Position numbers and translations under genes: made by a program. Below are positions 1 through 8,332 of a stretch of 53,556 bases of DNA, piece by piece (position 1 is the stretch's first letter; every line of letters begins with the position of its first letter). The notes beneath the pieces were generated by a model that did not search any database, was not told the DNA's origin, and worked only from the letters and a program-made list of their open reading frames with translations. The DNA is from a virus: the IMG/VR virus record IMGVR_UViG_3300004369_000021, positions 1-53,556 of that record; one strand, given 5' to 3'.

Positions 1-99
1 GGATCTGGCGGCTCAGGCAAAACCTACGGTGGTGGCGCGGGCAATAATAATCAAACCGGCGGCGTAGGAGCGGTTAGAATTATCTGGCCAGGAACCAGC
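1..99. repeat. Left copy of 99-base terminal direct repeat (circular contig overlap)
   Basis: Bases 1-99 are identical to 53458-53556. The reading frame of the adhesin gene that starts at 52579 continues exactly through the join: base 53556 ends a codon and base 100 begins the next. This is best read as assembler overlap on a circular or circularly permuted genome, not as a biological long terminal repeat, because a repeat ending in the middle of a gene has no obvious function. The unique length is then 53,457 bases. Confidence 0.95.
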
Positions 100-135
100 C
101 GTTCGTTCCCGAACACCAACACGGGGGATCTATAA
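1..135 (+). CDS. 3' end of FnIII/glycine-rich tail adhesin (gene begins at 52579)
   Basis: These 44 codons plus TAA are the C-terminal end of the gene that starts at 52579; 1-99 duplicate its last 33 window codons and 100-135 finish it. The C-terminus reads VRIIWPGTSR then FPNTNTGDL. The same ending, with small changes, closes the two adhesins at 135-1232 and 1676-2923. The stop TAA (133-135) shares its last base with the ATG of the next gene, so translation is probably coupled. The full protein is about 337 aa. See the entry at 52579 for its domains. Confidence 0.9.
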   Translation, partial: GSGGSGKTYGGGAGNNNQTGGVGAVRIIWPGTSRSFPNTNTGDL

Positions 136-1232
136 TGCCTAATTTAAGTGGTATTTGGACATCGCGTCAGCAGATGCAGGCTCGTGGGGCGAACATTTGG
201 CCAGCGGCTCCTGGTGCTCCAACGATTGGAACTGCCACAGCGACTGGGGGAGTCTCGGCGAGTGTGACGTTTACCGCTCCTGCTGACACAGGTTATCCGG
301 CTAACGCAATCACCAGCTACACGGTCACTTCAAACCCTGGAAACATAACGGCAACTGGCGCTTCTTCACCGATCGCGGTTTCTGGTTTGACGACTGGAAC
401 AACATACACATTCACGGTCACCGCCACCAACGCTTCAGGAACTGGACCAGCATCTGCCGCGAGCAACACCGTTACACCCATTGCTCAGGGTCAGCAAGCC
501 TACACTACGGCAGGGACTTACTCTTGGGTGGCTCCTGCGGCGGTAACTTCTGTTGCTGTTGTTGCTGTTGGTCCTGGTGGTCGTGGTAGTGCAGGTGCTG
601 GTGGAAACGGTGGCGGTGAGTTGCGTTATACAAATAATATTTCAGTTACTGCTGGAAATAGTTATACAGTAGTTGTTGGTGCAGCCACAGTAAATACTGG
701 CGGTGCATATGGAACATCTAGTACGTTCGCTGGTACTTTGTGTGTGGCAAACGCTGGGCAAAACGCTGTTGCCGGCTCACAAGCTGGTGTTGGTGGTAGT
801 GGCGGAACAGGTACTGGCGGTGGAAATGGTGGCTCTGGCGGTATTGCCCAGAACTCTTATGGCTCTGGTGGAGGTGCTGGTGGATATGCTGGTGCTGGTG
901 GAAACGGCTCTGGCACAGGCTCTCCCTCTTCAGGCAGCGGTGGCGGTGGCGGTGGCGGTGCGTCATACACAGGCTCCAATTATTTGGTTGCATATGGCGG
1001 CGGTGGCGTTGGGATACTTGGCCAAGGCGCAAACGGGGCTGCAGGCGGTGGCGGTGGTTCAGGGGGCAGCAATGGACTACAAGCTAACGCTCAAGGCGGC
1101 ACTTATGGTGGCGGTGGCGGCGCTGCCGATGGTTCATCAACAGTTTCAGGCCTTCCTGGTGGTGGTGCAGTCCGCATCATCTGGCCAGGAAGCAGCCGTT
1201 CGTTCCCTTCAACTAACACCGGCGATCTGTAA
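135..1232 (+). CDS. FnIII plus glycine-rich tail adhesin, paralogue 2
   Basis: This 365-aa protein has three parts. A short N-terminal stretch (about 1-28) is followed by one fibronectin type III-like domain (about 29-115, with SGLTTGTTYTFTV and ending SAASNTVTP). The rest is a glycine-rich domain that opens with QQAYTTAGTYSWVAPA and ends in VRIIWPGSSRSFPSTNTGDL. The glycine-rich part has long runs of GGGG and GSGG, as in phage tip adhesins that form polyglycine-II sandwiches (T4-like gp38 adhesins); similar structure here is inference. It is the second of three tandem paralogues and starts at the last base of the previous stop. It is likely a receptor-binding tail protein. The + strand reading at 703-1341 and the - strand readings here are shadows. 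Confidence 0.8.
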   Translation: MPNLSGIWTSRQQMQARGANIWPAAPGAPTIGTATATGGVSASVTFTAPADTGYPANAITSYTVTSNPGNITATGASSPIAVSGLTTGTTYTFTVTATNASGTGPASAASNTVTPIAQGQQAYTTAGTYSWVAPAAVTSVAVVAVGPGGRGSAGAGGNGGGELRYTNNISVTAGNSYTVVVGAATVNTGGAYGTSSTFAGTLCVANAGQNAVAGSQAGVGGSGGTGTGGGNGGSGGIAQNSYGSGGGAGGYAGAGGNGSGTGSPSSGSGGGGGGGASYTGSNYLVAYGGGGVGILGQGANGAAGGGGGSGGSNGLQANAQGGTYGGGGGAADGSSTVSGLPGGGAVRIIWPGSSRSFPSTNTGDL

Positions 1233-1247
1233 ATCAAGGAGAAAACC

Positions 1248-1679
1248 ATGGAACTTTTCATTCGCATCAAAGACGGCCAGCCGTTCGAGCATCCTATCTT
1301 CGGCGACAACTTCCGCCAAGCGTTTCCTGACGTTGACGTGAACAACCTGCCGCCTGAGTTTGCACGCTTCGAGCGTTTTGAGCCTCCTGCTCTTGGAGTT
1401 TACGAAAAGAACTTGCGCGTGCAGTACGAGCGCGGCGCGGACGGCGTGTACCGCGACGTTTGGCGCTGCGACAAGATGACAGCTGAAGAAGTCAAAGCCA
1501 AGCAGGATGAAGTCAAAGCGCAGTGGGCCGCAAACCCCGACGCACCCAAGTCTTGGGTTTTCAACACTGGAACTTGCGCGTTCGAGGCTCCCGTGCCTTA
1601 TCCGACAACGGGAAAGTTTTACCGTTGGGACGAACCTTCTATTTCTTGGGTTGAAATCACGCCAGAGGTGGTGGAATGA
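1248..1679 (+). CDS. Small fibre-associated protein, possible fibre chaperone
   Basis: The protein is 143 aa and begins MELFIRIKDGQPFEHPIFGD. The ATG has a good ribosome site (AAGGAG, 7 bases away). It contains a compact N-terminal domain with DVDVNNLPPEFARF and a tryptophan-rich C-terminal half with KSWVFNTGTCAFEAP and YRWDE. There is no signal peptide or membrane helix. It sits between two paralogous adhesins and its stop overlaps the next start (ATGA at 1676-1679). Proteins of this type recur beside fibre genes in aquatic phages. A role as a fibre assembly chaperone or capping subunit is plausible from position only. I do not recognise a catalytic motif. Confidence 0.6.
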   Translation: MELFIRIKDGQPFEHPIFGDNFRQAFPDVDVNNLPPEFARFERFEPPALGVYEKNLRVQYERGADGVYRDVWRCDKMTAEEVKAKQDEVKAQWAANPDAPKSWVFNTGTCAFEAPVPYPTTGKFYRWDEPSISWVEITPEVVE

Positions 1680-2923
1680 GCGAGCAATATCCTGGTGGTT
1701 ATATAACCAAGACACCTCCGACCCCGACGGCAACTACGGCTCCTGGTCTTTGGAGTTTGAGCCAACAAGCTGGTTACCGCAAACTTGGGTTGTGGCCGGT
1801 GTCTCCAGGAGCGCCAACCATTGGCACCGCTACGGTCACGAGCAGCACCGCCGTGAGCGTAGCGTTCACTGCGCCCGCTGACGCAGGAAGTTCTGCAATA
1901 ACGCAATACACGGCGACCTCTTCTCCAGGAGGACTCACGGGGACGGCTTCCTCTTCTCCGATAACCGTTTCTGGTTTGACAACCGGAACGACTTACACAT
2001 TCACGGTCACAGCAACCAATGGTGCAGGAACAGGACCAGCATCTGCGGCGAGTAATAGCGTCACGCCGCAAATAGTTACAGGGCAACAAGCCTACACGAC
2101 AGCGGGAACATATAGCTGGGTTGCCCCAGCGGGTGTCACTTCAGTCAGTGTCGTAACCGTCGGCGGCGGTGGCGGCGGTTCTGCCGGGCGCAGGGGAGAC
2201 AACGGCGGCGGTGGCGGCGGTGGTGGCGCGCTAGCTTATCTCAATAATTATTCCGTAACGCCAGCCAGTTCATACACCGTTGTTGTTGGGGCCGCCGGTA
2301 ATGGTTCTTCTGGTGGAGACGGTTCTGCCGGAGGATCATCATATTTTGTAAGCACGGCGACCGTTGGTGCTGGAGGAGGCGCTCAAGGGTTGTACAGTAG
2401 TGGCAACGGCGGCGCTGGTGGGTCTGTTCTTGCGGGAACGGGAGGTTCTGGCGGGGCGGGCGGTACACGCTCATCGTTGGACGCTGGAGGCGGCGGAGGG
2501 GCGGCGGGTTACGCTGGCAACGGCGGCGCTGGCGCAGCGGCTGGAACTACGGGTGCTTCAGGTTCTGGCGGCGGTGCGGGTGGCGGAACAAGCGGTGTCG
2601 GAGGACCTTTCGGGCCTCCGTACGGTTGCGGCTCAGGAGGCGGCGGTGTAGGTATTCTCGGGCAAGGAACTAACGGGTCTGGTGGCTCTCTTTCAGGAAC
2701 AACGGTCAATGGCGGCGGCGCAGGCTCAAGCGGCACAGCAGGAACAAACGCAAGTACAAATTCACAAAACGGCACGGTCGGTGGTGCGTATGGTGGCGGA
2801 GGCGGCGGAGGCGCAGCTAACGACACAACCGGAGCAGGTGCGGCTGGCGCGGTAGGCGCAGTCCGAATCATATGGCCTGGAACAACTCGCCAATTCCCTT
2901 CAACCGACACAGGAAACCTTTGA
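1676..2923 (+). CDS. FnIII plus glycine-rich tail adhesin, paralogue 3
   Basis: This 415-aa protein is the longest of the three adhesin paralogues. An N-terminal segment of about 40 aa precedes one FnIII-like domain (about 40-132, containing SGLTTGTTYTFTVTATN and ending SAASNSVTP). The glycine-rich domain then opens with QQAYTTAGTYSWVAPAGVTS and is packed with GGGGGG, GAGG and GSGG runs. It ends VRIIWPGTTRQFPSTDTGNL. FnIII and both ends of the glycine-rich domain are close to those of the proteins ending at 135 and 1232, while the glycine tracts differ in length and spacing. It overlaps the upstream gene by four bases and precedes the lysis genes. The role is likely host recognition at the tail tip. 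Confidence 0.8.
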   Translation: MSEQYPGGYITKTPPTPTATTAPGLWSLSQQAGYRKLGLWPVSPGAPTIGTATVTSSTAVSVAFTAPADAGSSAITQYTATSSPGGLTGTASSSPITVSGLTTGTTYTFTVTATNGAGTGPASAASNSVTPQIVTGQQAYTTAGTYSWVAPAGVTSVSVVTVGGGGGGSAGRRGDNGGGGGGGGALAYLNNYSVTPASSYTVVVGAAGNGSSGGDGSAGGSSYFVSTATVGAGGGAQGLYSSGNGGAGGSVLAGTGGSGGAGGTRSSLDAGGGGGAAGYAGNGGAGAAAGTTGASGSGGGAGGGTSGVGGPFGPPYGCGSGGGGVGILGQGTNGSGGSLSGTTVNGGGAGSSGTAGTNASTNSQNGTVGGAYGGGGGGGAANDTTGAGAAGAVGAVRIIWPGTTRQFPSTDTGNL

Positions 2924-2955
2924 GCGTCAACAAAAGAGGATGAACGAGGCTAAAG

Positions 2956-3420
2956 ATGGATTTGCCAAAGATCACACCAGTGGTGCAGTTTGTGACCGCT
3001 TCGTTTGCTTTGGCGGTGGGCGGTTACACGGCTGGAGACAAATTCGGATGGTTTCAAAGACCGATCCTAGAGTGGGCTCCAGAGCACTTCAGCATTGCGA
3101 CGGCAAAAATCGGAGAACCAATAACCGTGACCGTTGCTAGAATCAAAAAGAGGGACGATTGTTCTGTGGAAAGTTTCGAACCAACTGTCAGAGACTTTTC
3201 AGGCATGGTTCATGCCGCTGTCCCGAGCATGAGCAAGTTCACTGGGCCAGCCGGTCCAGAGATCGACACGTTCACCTACGAATTGACACTATCCGACGAA
3301 GAAACTGTAGCTGCAGGACAAGCAACTTTGTTGGCAATCATAAAATACAAGTGTCCTGAAGGAGAGCGAACTGTGACGTACCCGCGTCATCAAAACCTAA
3401 CCTTTATGATGGAGGAATGA
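2956..3420 (+). CDS. Membrane-anchored hypothetical protein before the holin
   Basis: The protein is 154 aa. After MDLPKITP comes a hydrophobic segment (about residues 9-28, VVQFVTASFALAVGGYTAG) that looks like a single membrane anchor or uncleaved signal; there is no lipobox cysteine. The remainder is soluble and beta-rich, with three cysteines, and includes SIATAKIGEPITVTVARIKK and TFTYELTLSD. Its stop TGA (3418-3420) abuts the holin ATG at 3421, so it belongs to the lysis cassette. A spanin-like or lysis-accessory role is possible, but it lacks the coiled-coil of an Rz protein. I do not recognise the family. Confidence 0.6.
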   Translation: MDLPKITPVVQFVTASFALAVGGYTAGDKFGWFQRPILEWAPEHFSIATAKIGEPITVTVARIKKRDDCSVESFEPTVRDFSGMVHAAVPSMSKFTGPAGPEIDTFTYELTLSDEETVAAGQATLLAIIKYKCPEGERTVTYPRHQNLTFMMEE

Positions 3421-3891
3421 ATGCTTGAAACGCTGTTAGGAGGGGTCTTTGGAGGCGTGCTGCGGCTTGCGCCGGAAGTCTTCAAGATCTTCGACAAGAA
3501 AAACGAGCGGTCGCACGAGTTGGCGATGCTCAGTGCGGAAATGGAATTCACCCGTCTACGCGGCGAGATCGCCATGCGCCAGACCGAAGCCGCAATGACC
3601 GTGGCGGAACTGGACACGATGGCCGAGGCGTTCAAGGAACAAAGCCGCACGGCGTCCAATGCAGGGAAATTGGTTTCTGCGATCTCTGCTCTGGTGCGCC
3701 CGTTCGTGACTTACCTGTTCGTTTTCTTGTTCGCGGCTGTGAAGGTGGCTGGTTACTTGATCGCGCTGCAGCAAGGTGGTGAATGGAAGACCGTTCTGGT
3801 CGAACTTTGGGGTGTGGACGACATGGCCGTGCTCAACATGATCTTGTCGTTCTGGTTTGTGGGTCGGGTCTATGAACGCACCCGTAAGTGA
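3421..3891 (+). CDS. Holin of the three-TM gene-transfer-agent type
   Basis: The protein is 156 aa. It begins with a short amphipathic helix (MLETLLGGVFGGVLRLAPEV), followed by a charged coiled-coil (about 20-75, rich in E, R and K). Two or three membrane helices follow: about 78-95 (LVSAISALVRPFVTYLFV), 96-113 (FLFAAVKVAGYLIAL) and 130-150 (MAVLNMILSFWFVGRVYE). This arrangement is that of the 3-TM holin family first noted in gene transfer agents. It would permeabilise the inner membrane and release the endolysin, which is encoded immediately downstream and overlaps it by 20 bases. The RBS GGAGGAATG lies just before the start. Confidence 0.8.
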   Translation: MLETLLGGVFGGVLRLAPEVFKIFDKKNERSHELAMLSAEMEFTRLRGEIAMRQTEAAMTVAELDTMAEAFKEQSRTASNAGKLVSAISALVRPFVTYLFVFLFAAVKVAGYLIALQQGGEWKTVLVELWGVDDMAVLNMILSFWFVGRVYERTRK

Positions 3892-4330
3892 AGCTGTCGA
3901 GATCGCAGCCGCTCTTTGCCGACCCTTTGAGGGGTTGCGCCTCAAACCGTACATCTGTCCGGCTGGCTATCCCACGATCGGTTACGGCACGGTCTACAAG
4001 CCAGACGGCACCAAAGTGACGATGGATCATCCGCCGATCAGCAAAGAAACTGCTGAAGAATGGTTGATGGTTGAACTCCAGAAGACTTATGTTTCTGGCG
4101 TTTTGCAAGCGTCACCACACTTGATTGCGTACCCGAACATCTTGGGTGCGCTCGGCGATTTTGCCTACAATCTTGGTGTTCCGCGATATCGCGCCAGCAC
4201 TCTGAAGCGCAGAATCGATGAAAAAGACTGGGAAAGTGCTAAGACAGAACTGATGCGATGGGTGCGTGGAGGCGGTCGCGTTCTGCCTGGATTGGTGAAA
4301 AGAAGGAAGGCAGAATGTGAAATCTTCTGA
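3872..4330 (+). CDS. Endolysin, GH24 (T4/R21-like) lysozyme
   Basis: I take the ATG at 3872 (MNAPVSEAVE), giving 152 aa; a TTG at 3857 in the same frame is less likely. Residues 19-39 hold the GH24 signature: FEG with catalytic E20, then C29, then T35 in PTIGYGT, so the spacing is E-8aa-C-5aa-T. Classical T4 lysozyme has Asp where this enzyme has Cys; both forms are known in the R21-type family. Later motifs NILGALGDFAYNLGV and RWVRGGGRVLPGLVKRRKAE also fit the fold. No signal peptide or SAR helix is visible, so export probably depends on the upstream holin. The enzyme hydrolyses peptidoglycan glycosidic bonds at lysis. Confidence 0.93.
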   Translation: MNAPVSEAVEIAAALCRPFEGLRLKPYICPAGYPTIGYGTVYKPDGTKVTMDHPPISKETAEEWLMVELQKTYVSGVLQASPHLIAYPNILGALGDFAYNLGVPRYRASTLKRRIDEKDWESAKTELMRWVRGGGRVLPGLVKRRKAECEIF

Positions 4331-4336
4331 AATCAC

Positions 4337-4366
4337 TTGTCTTTTACACACTTTCGAGACTATAAT
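4337..4366 (+). promoter_or_regulatory. Candidate promoter for the tail/ejection operon
   Basis: TTGTCT (4337-4342), 18 bases, then TATAAT (4361-4366). It lies in the gap between the endolysin stop (4330) and the adaptor start (4418). It is a weaker relative of the TTGCCT-N17-CATAAT promoters elsewhere in the genome. It would drive 4418-16448. Confidence 0.55.
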
Positions 4367-4417
4367 TAACACAAAACGGCGCATGCTGTATCAGCTGCTT
4401 GAACCTACGGAGTGGTC

Positions 4418-5050
4418 ATGGCATACAGTATGACATATGACAGTTTGCTGACGGACGCACGCCGTTACCTTGAGCGCGGTTTCACCGCCGAAAGTGACGA
4501 AGTCGTCTACGAGCAATTGCCTCGCCTGATAACGCTAGGCGAGCGTCGCATTGCGCGCGAACTGAAGATTCAAGGATTCATTCGTGCCGTGCAAACCCCA
4601 TTGCAGGTCGGTGTGGCGGTTTACCTCAAGCCAGACCGCTGGCGCGACACCATCTCCATGACGGTCGACGGTTCGCCGATCTACGCACGCTCTTACGAGT
4701 ATTGCCGTAGCTATTGGCCGAACGAAGCCGAAACAGGTTCTCCGAACTTCTACGCCGACTACGACTATCAACACTGGCTTGTCACACCGACACCGGCTTC
4801 TGCTCAGACGCTGGAGGTGATGTATTACGAACAGCCAGCGTTGTTGGGCGATGATTCTCAAACCAACTGGCTCACCGAGTATGCACCCGACTTGTTGACT
4901 TATGCGACACTGTTGGAGGCGACGCCGTTTCTGAAAAACGACGAGCGCATCCAGACTTGGCAGGCCATGTACGATCGTGCAGCGCAGGCGTTGAACGGCG
5001 AAGACCTCAAGCGCATCATGGATCGTTCAGCGAATAGGAGTGAAGCGTAA
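4418..5050 (+). CDS. Head-tail adaptor-like protein
   Basis: I choose the ATG at 4418 (MAYSMTYDSLL, 210 aa) because GGAG at 4409-4412 is correctly spaced from it; an upstream GTG at 4412 is less likely. The protein is largely helical, with DSLLTDARRYLERGF near the N-terminus, PRLITLGERRIARELKI, then RSYEYCRSYWPNEAE and TEYAPDLLTYATLLEATPFL. This pattern is typical of adaptor (tail tubular A-like) proteins of short-tailed phages, which form the ring below the portal. It is the first gene of a long + strand tail operon and its stop overlaps the next ATG at 5050. The function is inferred from family resemblance and position. Confidence 0.65.
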   Translation: MAYSMTYDSLLTDARRYLERGFTAESDEVVYEQLPRLITLGERRIARELKIQGFIRAVQTPLQVGVAVYLKPDRWRDTISMTVDGSPIYARSYEYCRSYWPNEAETGSPNFYADYDYQHWLVTPTPASAQTLEVMYYEQPALLGDDSQTNWLTEYAPDLLTYATLLEATPFLKNDERIQTWQAMYDRAAQALNGEDLKRIMDRSANRSEA

Positions 5051-6252
5051 TGCCAATTTACACAGACGTGTTCGGCGGCGCGAACATTTATCCCAGCGAA
5101 ATCAGCTACAGCGCCATTGCGTTGTCCGCTGACGTCACCCTAAGCTGGCCTGAAGAGACCTCGACCAACACCAACCTCGCAACCCGCATCATCGATGTGA
5201 CGCCGTCCGCTTCTGGTTTCAGCGTCATCCTTCCGGACGCCGACAAGACCGGCACAGGAAACACGATCCTTTTCAACAACCGTGGTGCGAACACTTTCAC
5301 GGTCAAAAATTCGAGCGGCGTTCAGGTTGTTTCGATCGCAGCTGGAACGCTTTGGCAGGTTTACGTTGCTGACAACAGCACGGCGGCTGGTGTTTGGCGT
5401 TCACTGCAGTACGGCGCGACCACTTCTACAGCCAACGCCTCTGCTCTCGCTGGGACAGGCATCGTTGCGGTGGGTGCGTTGCTCAGCCAATCAGTTCCGG
5501 TCACCGAGTTCAACTCAAATTACACAACCACAGCTGCTGACCGCGCCAAGATGTTTAACTGGACAGGAGCAGGTGGAACTTTTTCGTTGCCGGACGTAAC
5601 AGCGGTCGGAAATAACTGGTTCGTCTATCTCCGCAATTCCGGATCTGGAGCTATTGTGGCAGATCCTCCAGGAGCCATCAACATTGATGGTTCGGCTTCT
5701 TTAAGCATTCAGCCAAATGAATCTGCGATCATCGTGTCAGACGGAGTCAATTTCTACACGATTGGCTTCGGACAATCAGCCACGTTCGCCTTTGACTACA
5801 CCGTCATCAATGTCCCTGGAACTGGCACATATACTCTGACCGGCTCTGAGTTGAACCGCGTTTCCTACCGCTTTACCGGCACCTTGACGGGGAACCGAAC
5901 CGTTGTAATCCCCGCGACCGTGCAGCAGTATTGGGTTGACAACCAGACGACGGGTGCTTACGCCTTCACGATTTCTCCTTCTGGCGGTGGAACAAGTTTC
6001 GTCGTTGCTCAAGGCGAGCGCGTAATCCTTTATTGCGACGGCACAGACGTGCTGAATGCTTCGACGCAAGGCATTTCTGTCCCTTTGACGATTTCGGAAG
6101 GCGGCACAGGCGCGACAACCGCTGGCGCAGCACTGATCAATCTCGGTGGAACTTCAGTCGGTATTGGTGTTTTCACTGCTGTTGATGGGGCAGCAGCTTA
6201 TGCGGCTCTTGGCGCTTTGCCTGCTGGCGTTGTTGATGGAGGCGCGTTCTGA
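5050..6252 (+). CDS. Beta-rich tail or fibre structural protein
   Basis: The protein is 400 aa, dominated by small polar residues (S, T, G, N, A), with no charged helices. It contains repeated beta segments: SVILPDADKTGTGNTILFNNRG (a motif often found in phage tail baseplate/fibre proteins), NYTTTAADRAKMFNWTGA and the hinge-like ISEGGTGATTAGAAL near the C-terminus. GGTGATT-type motifs recur in tail fibres and also in the 895-aa protein at 49100. Placed between the adaptor and the nozzle-like protein, it is probably a tail-attached fibre or spike subunit. Start and stop overlap the neighbours (TAATG and TGATG), pointing to coupled translation. Confidence 0.6.
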   Translation: MPIYTDVFGGANIYPSEISYSAIALSADVTLSWPEETSTNTNLATRIIDVTPSASGFSVILPDADKTGTGNTILFNNRGANTFTVKNSSGVQVVSIAAGTLWQVYVADNSTAAGVWRSLQYGATTSTANASALAGTGIVAVGALLSQSVPVTEFNSNYTTTAADRAKMFNWTGAGGTFSLPDVTAVGNNWFVYLRNSGSGAIVADPPGAINIDGSASLSIQPNESAIIVSDGVNFYTIGFGQSATFAFDYTVINVPGTGTYTLTGSELNRVSYRFTGTLTGNRTVVIPATVQQYWVDNQTTGAYAFTISPSGGGTSFVVAQGERVILYCDGTDVLNASTQGISVPLTISEGGTGATTAGAALINLGGTSVGIGVFTAVDGAAAYAALGALPAGVVDGGAF

Positions 6253-8099
6253 TGCCTGAGTCGACCATCATCCTTCGTTCTAATCCTGGAATCAAGCGGG
6301 ACGGAACTAAATTTGAAGGCGACCACTACACCGACGGCCAGTGGGTTCGTTGGCAGCGTGGGTTGCCTCGGAAGATGGGCGGCTATCGTGCAACGCAGAA
6401 GTACCTCAACGAAATCAGCCGTGGGTTTTCGAACTTCACGCAGCAGAACTTCGTTTATTGTCACTCTGGCGGTGCGACCAAGATGGAGCGTTTCACGCTC
6501 GACGAAACAGCCAACAGTTCCGTCGTCACTGACCGCACGCCGGTCGTTGCACCAGCAAGTGGCACGGTCACGCTTGTTTCCGGCGCGGCAGGTTCGGTCG
6601 ACAGCATAACGGTCGATGGCGTCAACGTCATGTCTGGCGCGGTTTCATTCACGGCAGACCTTGCCACGACAGCCACCGCCGTAGCCGCAAACATAACCGC
6701 GCACACCTCGGTTCCGAACTACACCGCTGCAGCTGTTGGACAAGTCATAACGATCACCGCTGACGACGACGGTTCGTATCAGAACGGTTACGCTGTGGTC
6801 ACGACCACCACGACGATCGTTGCGACCGACACGGACATGGACGGCGGGTGCGACGCCTACGTGACCAGCAACAACAACATGTGGATGTTCGATTATCAGT
6901 ACGACTCGTCCACCAACCAAAACTACATCATCGCTCAAGTCGCTCCAAACCTTGATTGCTCGTGCAACGACGAAGGCGGACAGATTTTCTTCGGTGAGGT
7001 GCTCGGCACCGCGCCGTTCCAGAGCGTCAACCTCCCTCCAGACGCCAACTGTACGGGTGGAATAGTTTCGCTCCACCCGTACCTTTTTTACTACGGCACG
7101 GACGGAATCATCGGGTGGTCGGTTCCTGGAGAGCCGACAAACTTGACTTACCTTTCTGGCGGTGCAGGGTTGGCTCGTGTTTGGGGTCAAAAGATCATCA
7201 AGGGCATGCCTCTGCGAGCCGGTTCCGGTACTGCACCCGCTGGCATCTTCTGGGCGTATGACGCCGTAATCCGTGCGACTTTCACCGGTGGTGCGACGAC
7301 GTTCCAGTTCGACACGGTGGCGACCGACACTTCAATCATCTCGCCCAACAGCGTTGTCGACTACGACGGTGTTTTCTTCTGGTGCGGCGTTGACCGGTTC
7401 TTGATGTTCAACGGCGTGGTGCGCGAAGTTCCGAACACGATGAACTTGAATTATTTTTTCGACGGCATCAACATGCGTCAAGCGATGAAGGTCTTCGCCT
7501 TCAAAGTTCCGAAGTATGGAGAAATCTGGTGGTGCTATCCGCGTGGTGAGGCCACCGAATGCACGCATGCTGTTGTTTACAACGTGCGTGAGAACACTTG
7601 GTACGACACCGAGTTGCCCAACGAAGGTCGCGCAGCAGGTCAGTTCAACAACTCTTTCCGTGCTCCGATCCTCGCCGGAACGCAAGCAACGAACAACGAC
7701 TACCGCGTCTGGGTGCACGAGCAGGGTGTGGACGAATTCGACGGCTCCAACATCTCCCCGATCAAGTCCTACTTCGAGACAGCCGACCTTTCCAACCTTG
7801 TCCAAGGAAGAAACCAATACATGCGCATCACGCGCATCGAACCCGACTTCGTGCAAAATGGACCGATGACCGTGCAAATAACCGGTCGCGCCAACGCACG
7901 CGCTCCAGAAATTTACAGCAGCATCTTCACGTTCTTGGATCCGGAAGACATCACAGAACCACAACAACAGATCGTGATGTTGAAAGAACAGCGCAGGGAA
8001 CTGCGGGTGCGGTTCGAAAGCAACTCCGTCTACGGCGACTACCAAATGGGACAGATCATCGGTCACATCTCGACCGGCGACGGGACGGTGTTGGGATGA
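6252..8099 (+). CDS. Nozzle-like tail protein (P22 gp10 / T7 gp12-like role)
   Basis: The protein is 615 aa. The N-terminus (ILRSNPGIKRDGTKFEGDHY followed by DGQWVRWQRGLPRKMGGY) is the characteristic opening of the large tail-hub or nozzle proteins of short-tailed phages. Later repeated blade-like segments contain W-rich motifs (IFWAYDAVIRATF, FFWCGVDRFLMFNGVVREV, EIWWCYPRGE, AVVYNVRENTWYDTELP), as expected for a beta-propeller-like hub. Residues of about 98-198 form a threonine- and valine-rich insert (GSVDSITVDGVNVMSGAVSF, then LATTATAVAANI) that looks like an added surface domain. Position after adaptor and before ejection proteins agrees. Function is inferred from sequence pattern and synteny. 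Confidence 0.7.
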   Translation: MPESTIILRSNPGIKRDGTKFEGDHYTDGQWVRWQRGLPRKMGGYRATQKYLNEISRGFSNFTQQNFVYCHSGGATKMERFTLDETANSSVVTDRTPVVAPASGTVTLVSGAAGSVDSITVDGVNVMSGAVSFTADLATTATAVAANITAHTSVPNYTAAAVGQVITITADDDGSYQNGYAVVTTTTTIVATDTDMDGGCDAYVTSNNNMWMFDYQYDSSTNQNYIIAQVAPNLDCSCNDEGGQIFFGEVLGTAPFQSVNLPPDANCTGGIVSLHPYLFYYGTDGIIGWSVPGEPTNLTYLSGGAGLARVWGQKIIKGMPLRAGSGTAPAGIFWAYDAVIRATFTGGATTFQFDTVATDTSIISPNSVVDYDGVFFWCGVDRFLMFNGVVREVPNTMNLNYFFDGINMRQAMKVFAFKVPKYGEIWWCYPRGEATECTHAVVYNVRENTWYDTELPNEGRAAGQFNNSFRAPILAGTQATNNDYRVWVHEQGVDEFDGSNISPIKSYFETADLSNLVQGRNQYMRITRIEPDFVQNGPMTVQITGRANARAPEIYSSIFTFLDPEDITEPQQQIVMLKEQRRELRVRFESNSVYGDYQMGQIIGHISTGDGTVLG

Positions 8100-8332
8100 G
8101 CAGCATTCGCGTCACTTTGCCGACTGGGATGGGCTTGCGGGACTGGGCAGACCAGATCGCGCTCGACCTTGACCCTTATGGTGCGTTCGGTCGGCTGGAC
8201 GACGAGAACCAATGGCAAAACTGGGCGATGCAATTCCTGAATAACATGTCCTTGAAAGAGAACGTACCCGTTCCTTACAACTTTGAAAACTGGCGGGAGT
8301 GGGCTGAAAGGTTCTGTCAGGTGTTGGAATGA
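8096..8332 (+). CDS. Small conserved hypothetical protein in the tail operon
   Basis: The protein is 78 aa, starting MSSIRVTLPTGMGLRDWADQ. Its ATG overlaps the previous stop (ATGA at 8096-8099) and its own stop overlaps the next ATG (8329). It is rich in tryptophan (W18, W41, W44, W66, W69) and acidic, with no membrane segment or known motif. The longer open frame upstream of 8096 lies inside the nozzle gene and is not expected to be translated. It may be a small virion or assembly protein. I do not recognise the family. Confidence 0.6.
   Translation: MSSIRVTLPTGMGLRDWADQIALDLDPYGAFGRLDDENQWQNWAMQFLNNMSLKENVPVPYNFENWREWAERFCQVLE

Noticed and set aside
1-99. Biological terminal redundancy as in T7
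   Set aside because: The repeat starts and ends inside a gene and has a typical assembly-overlap length; T7-type repeats lie at genome ends with intergenic features.
3857-3871. TTG start adding five residues to the endolysin
   Set aside because: The ATG at 3872 is a stronger start and the extra residues are not part of the GH24 domain.
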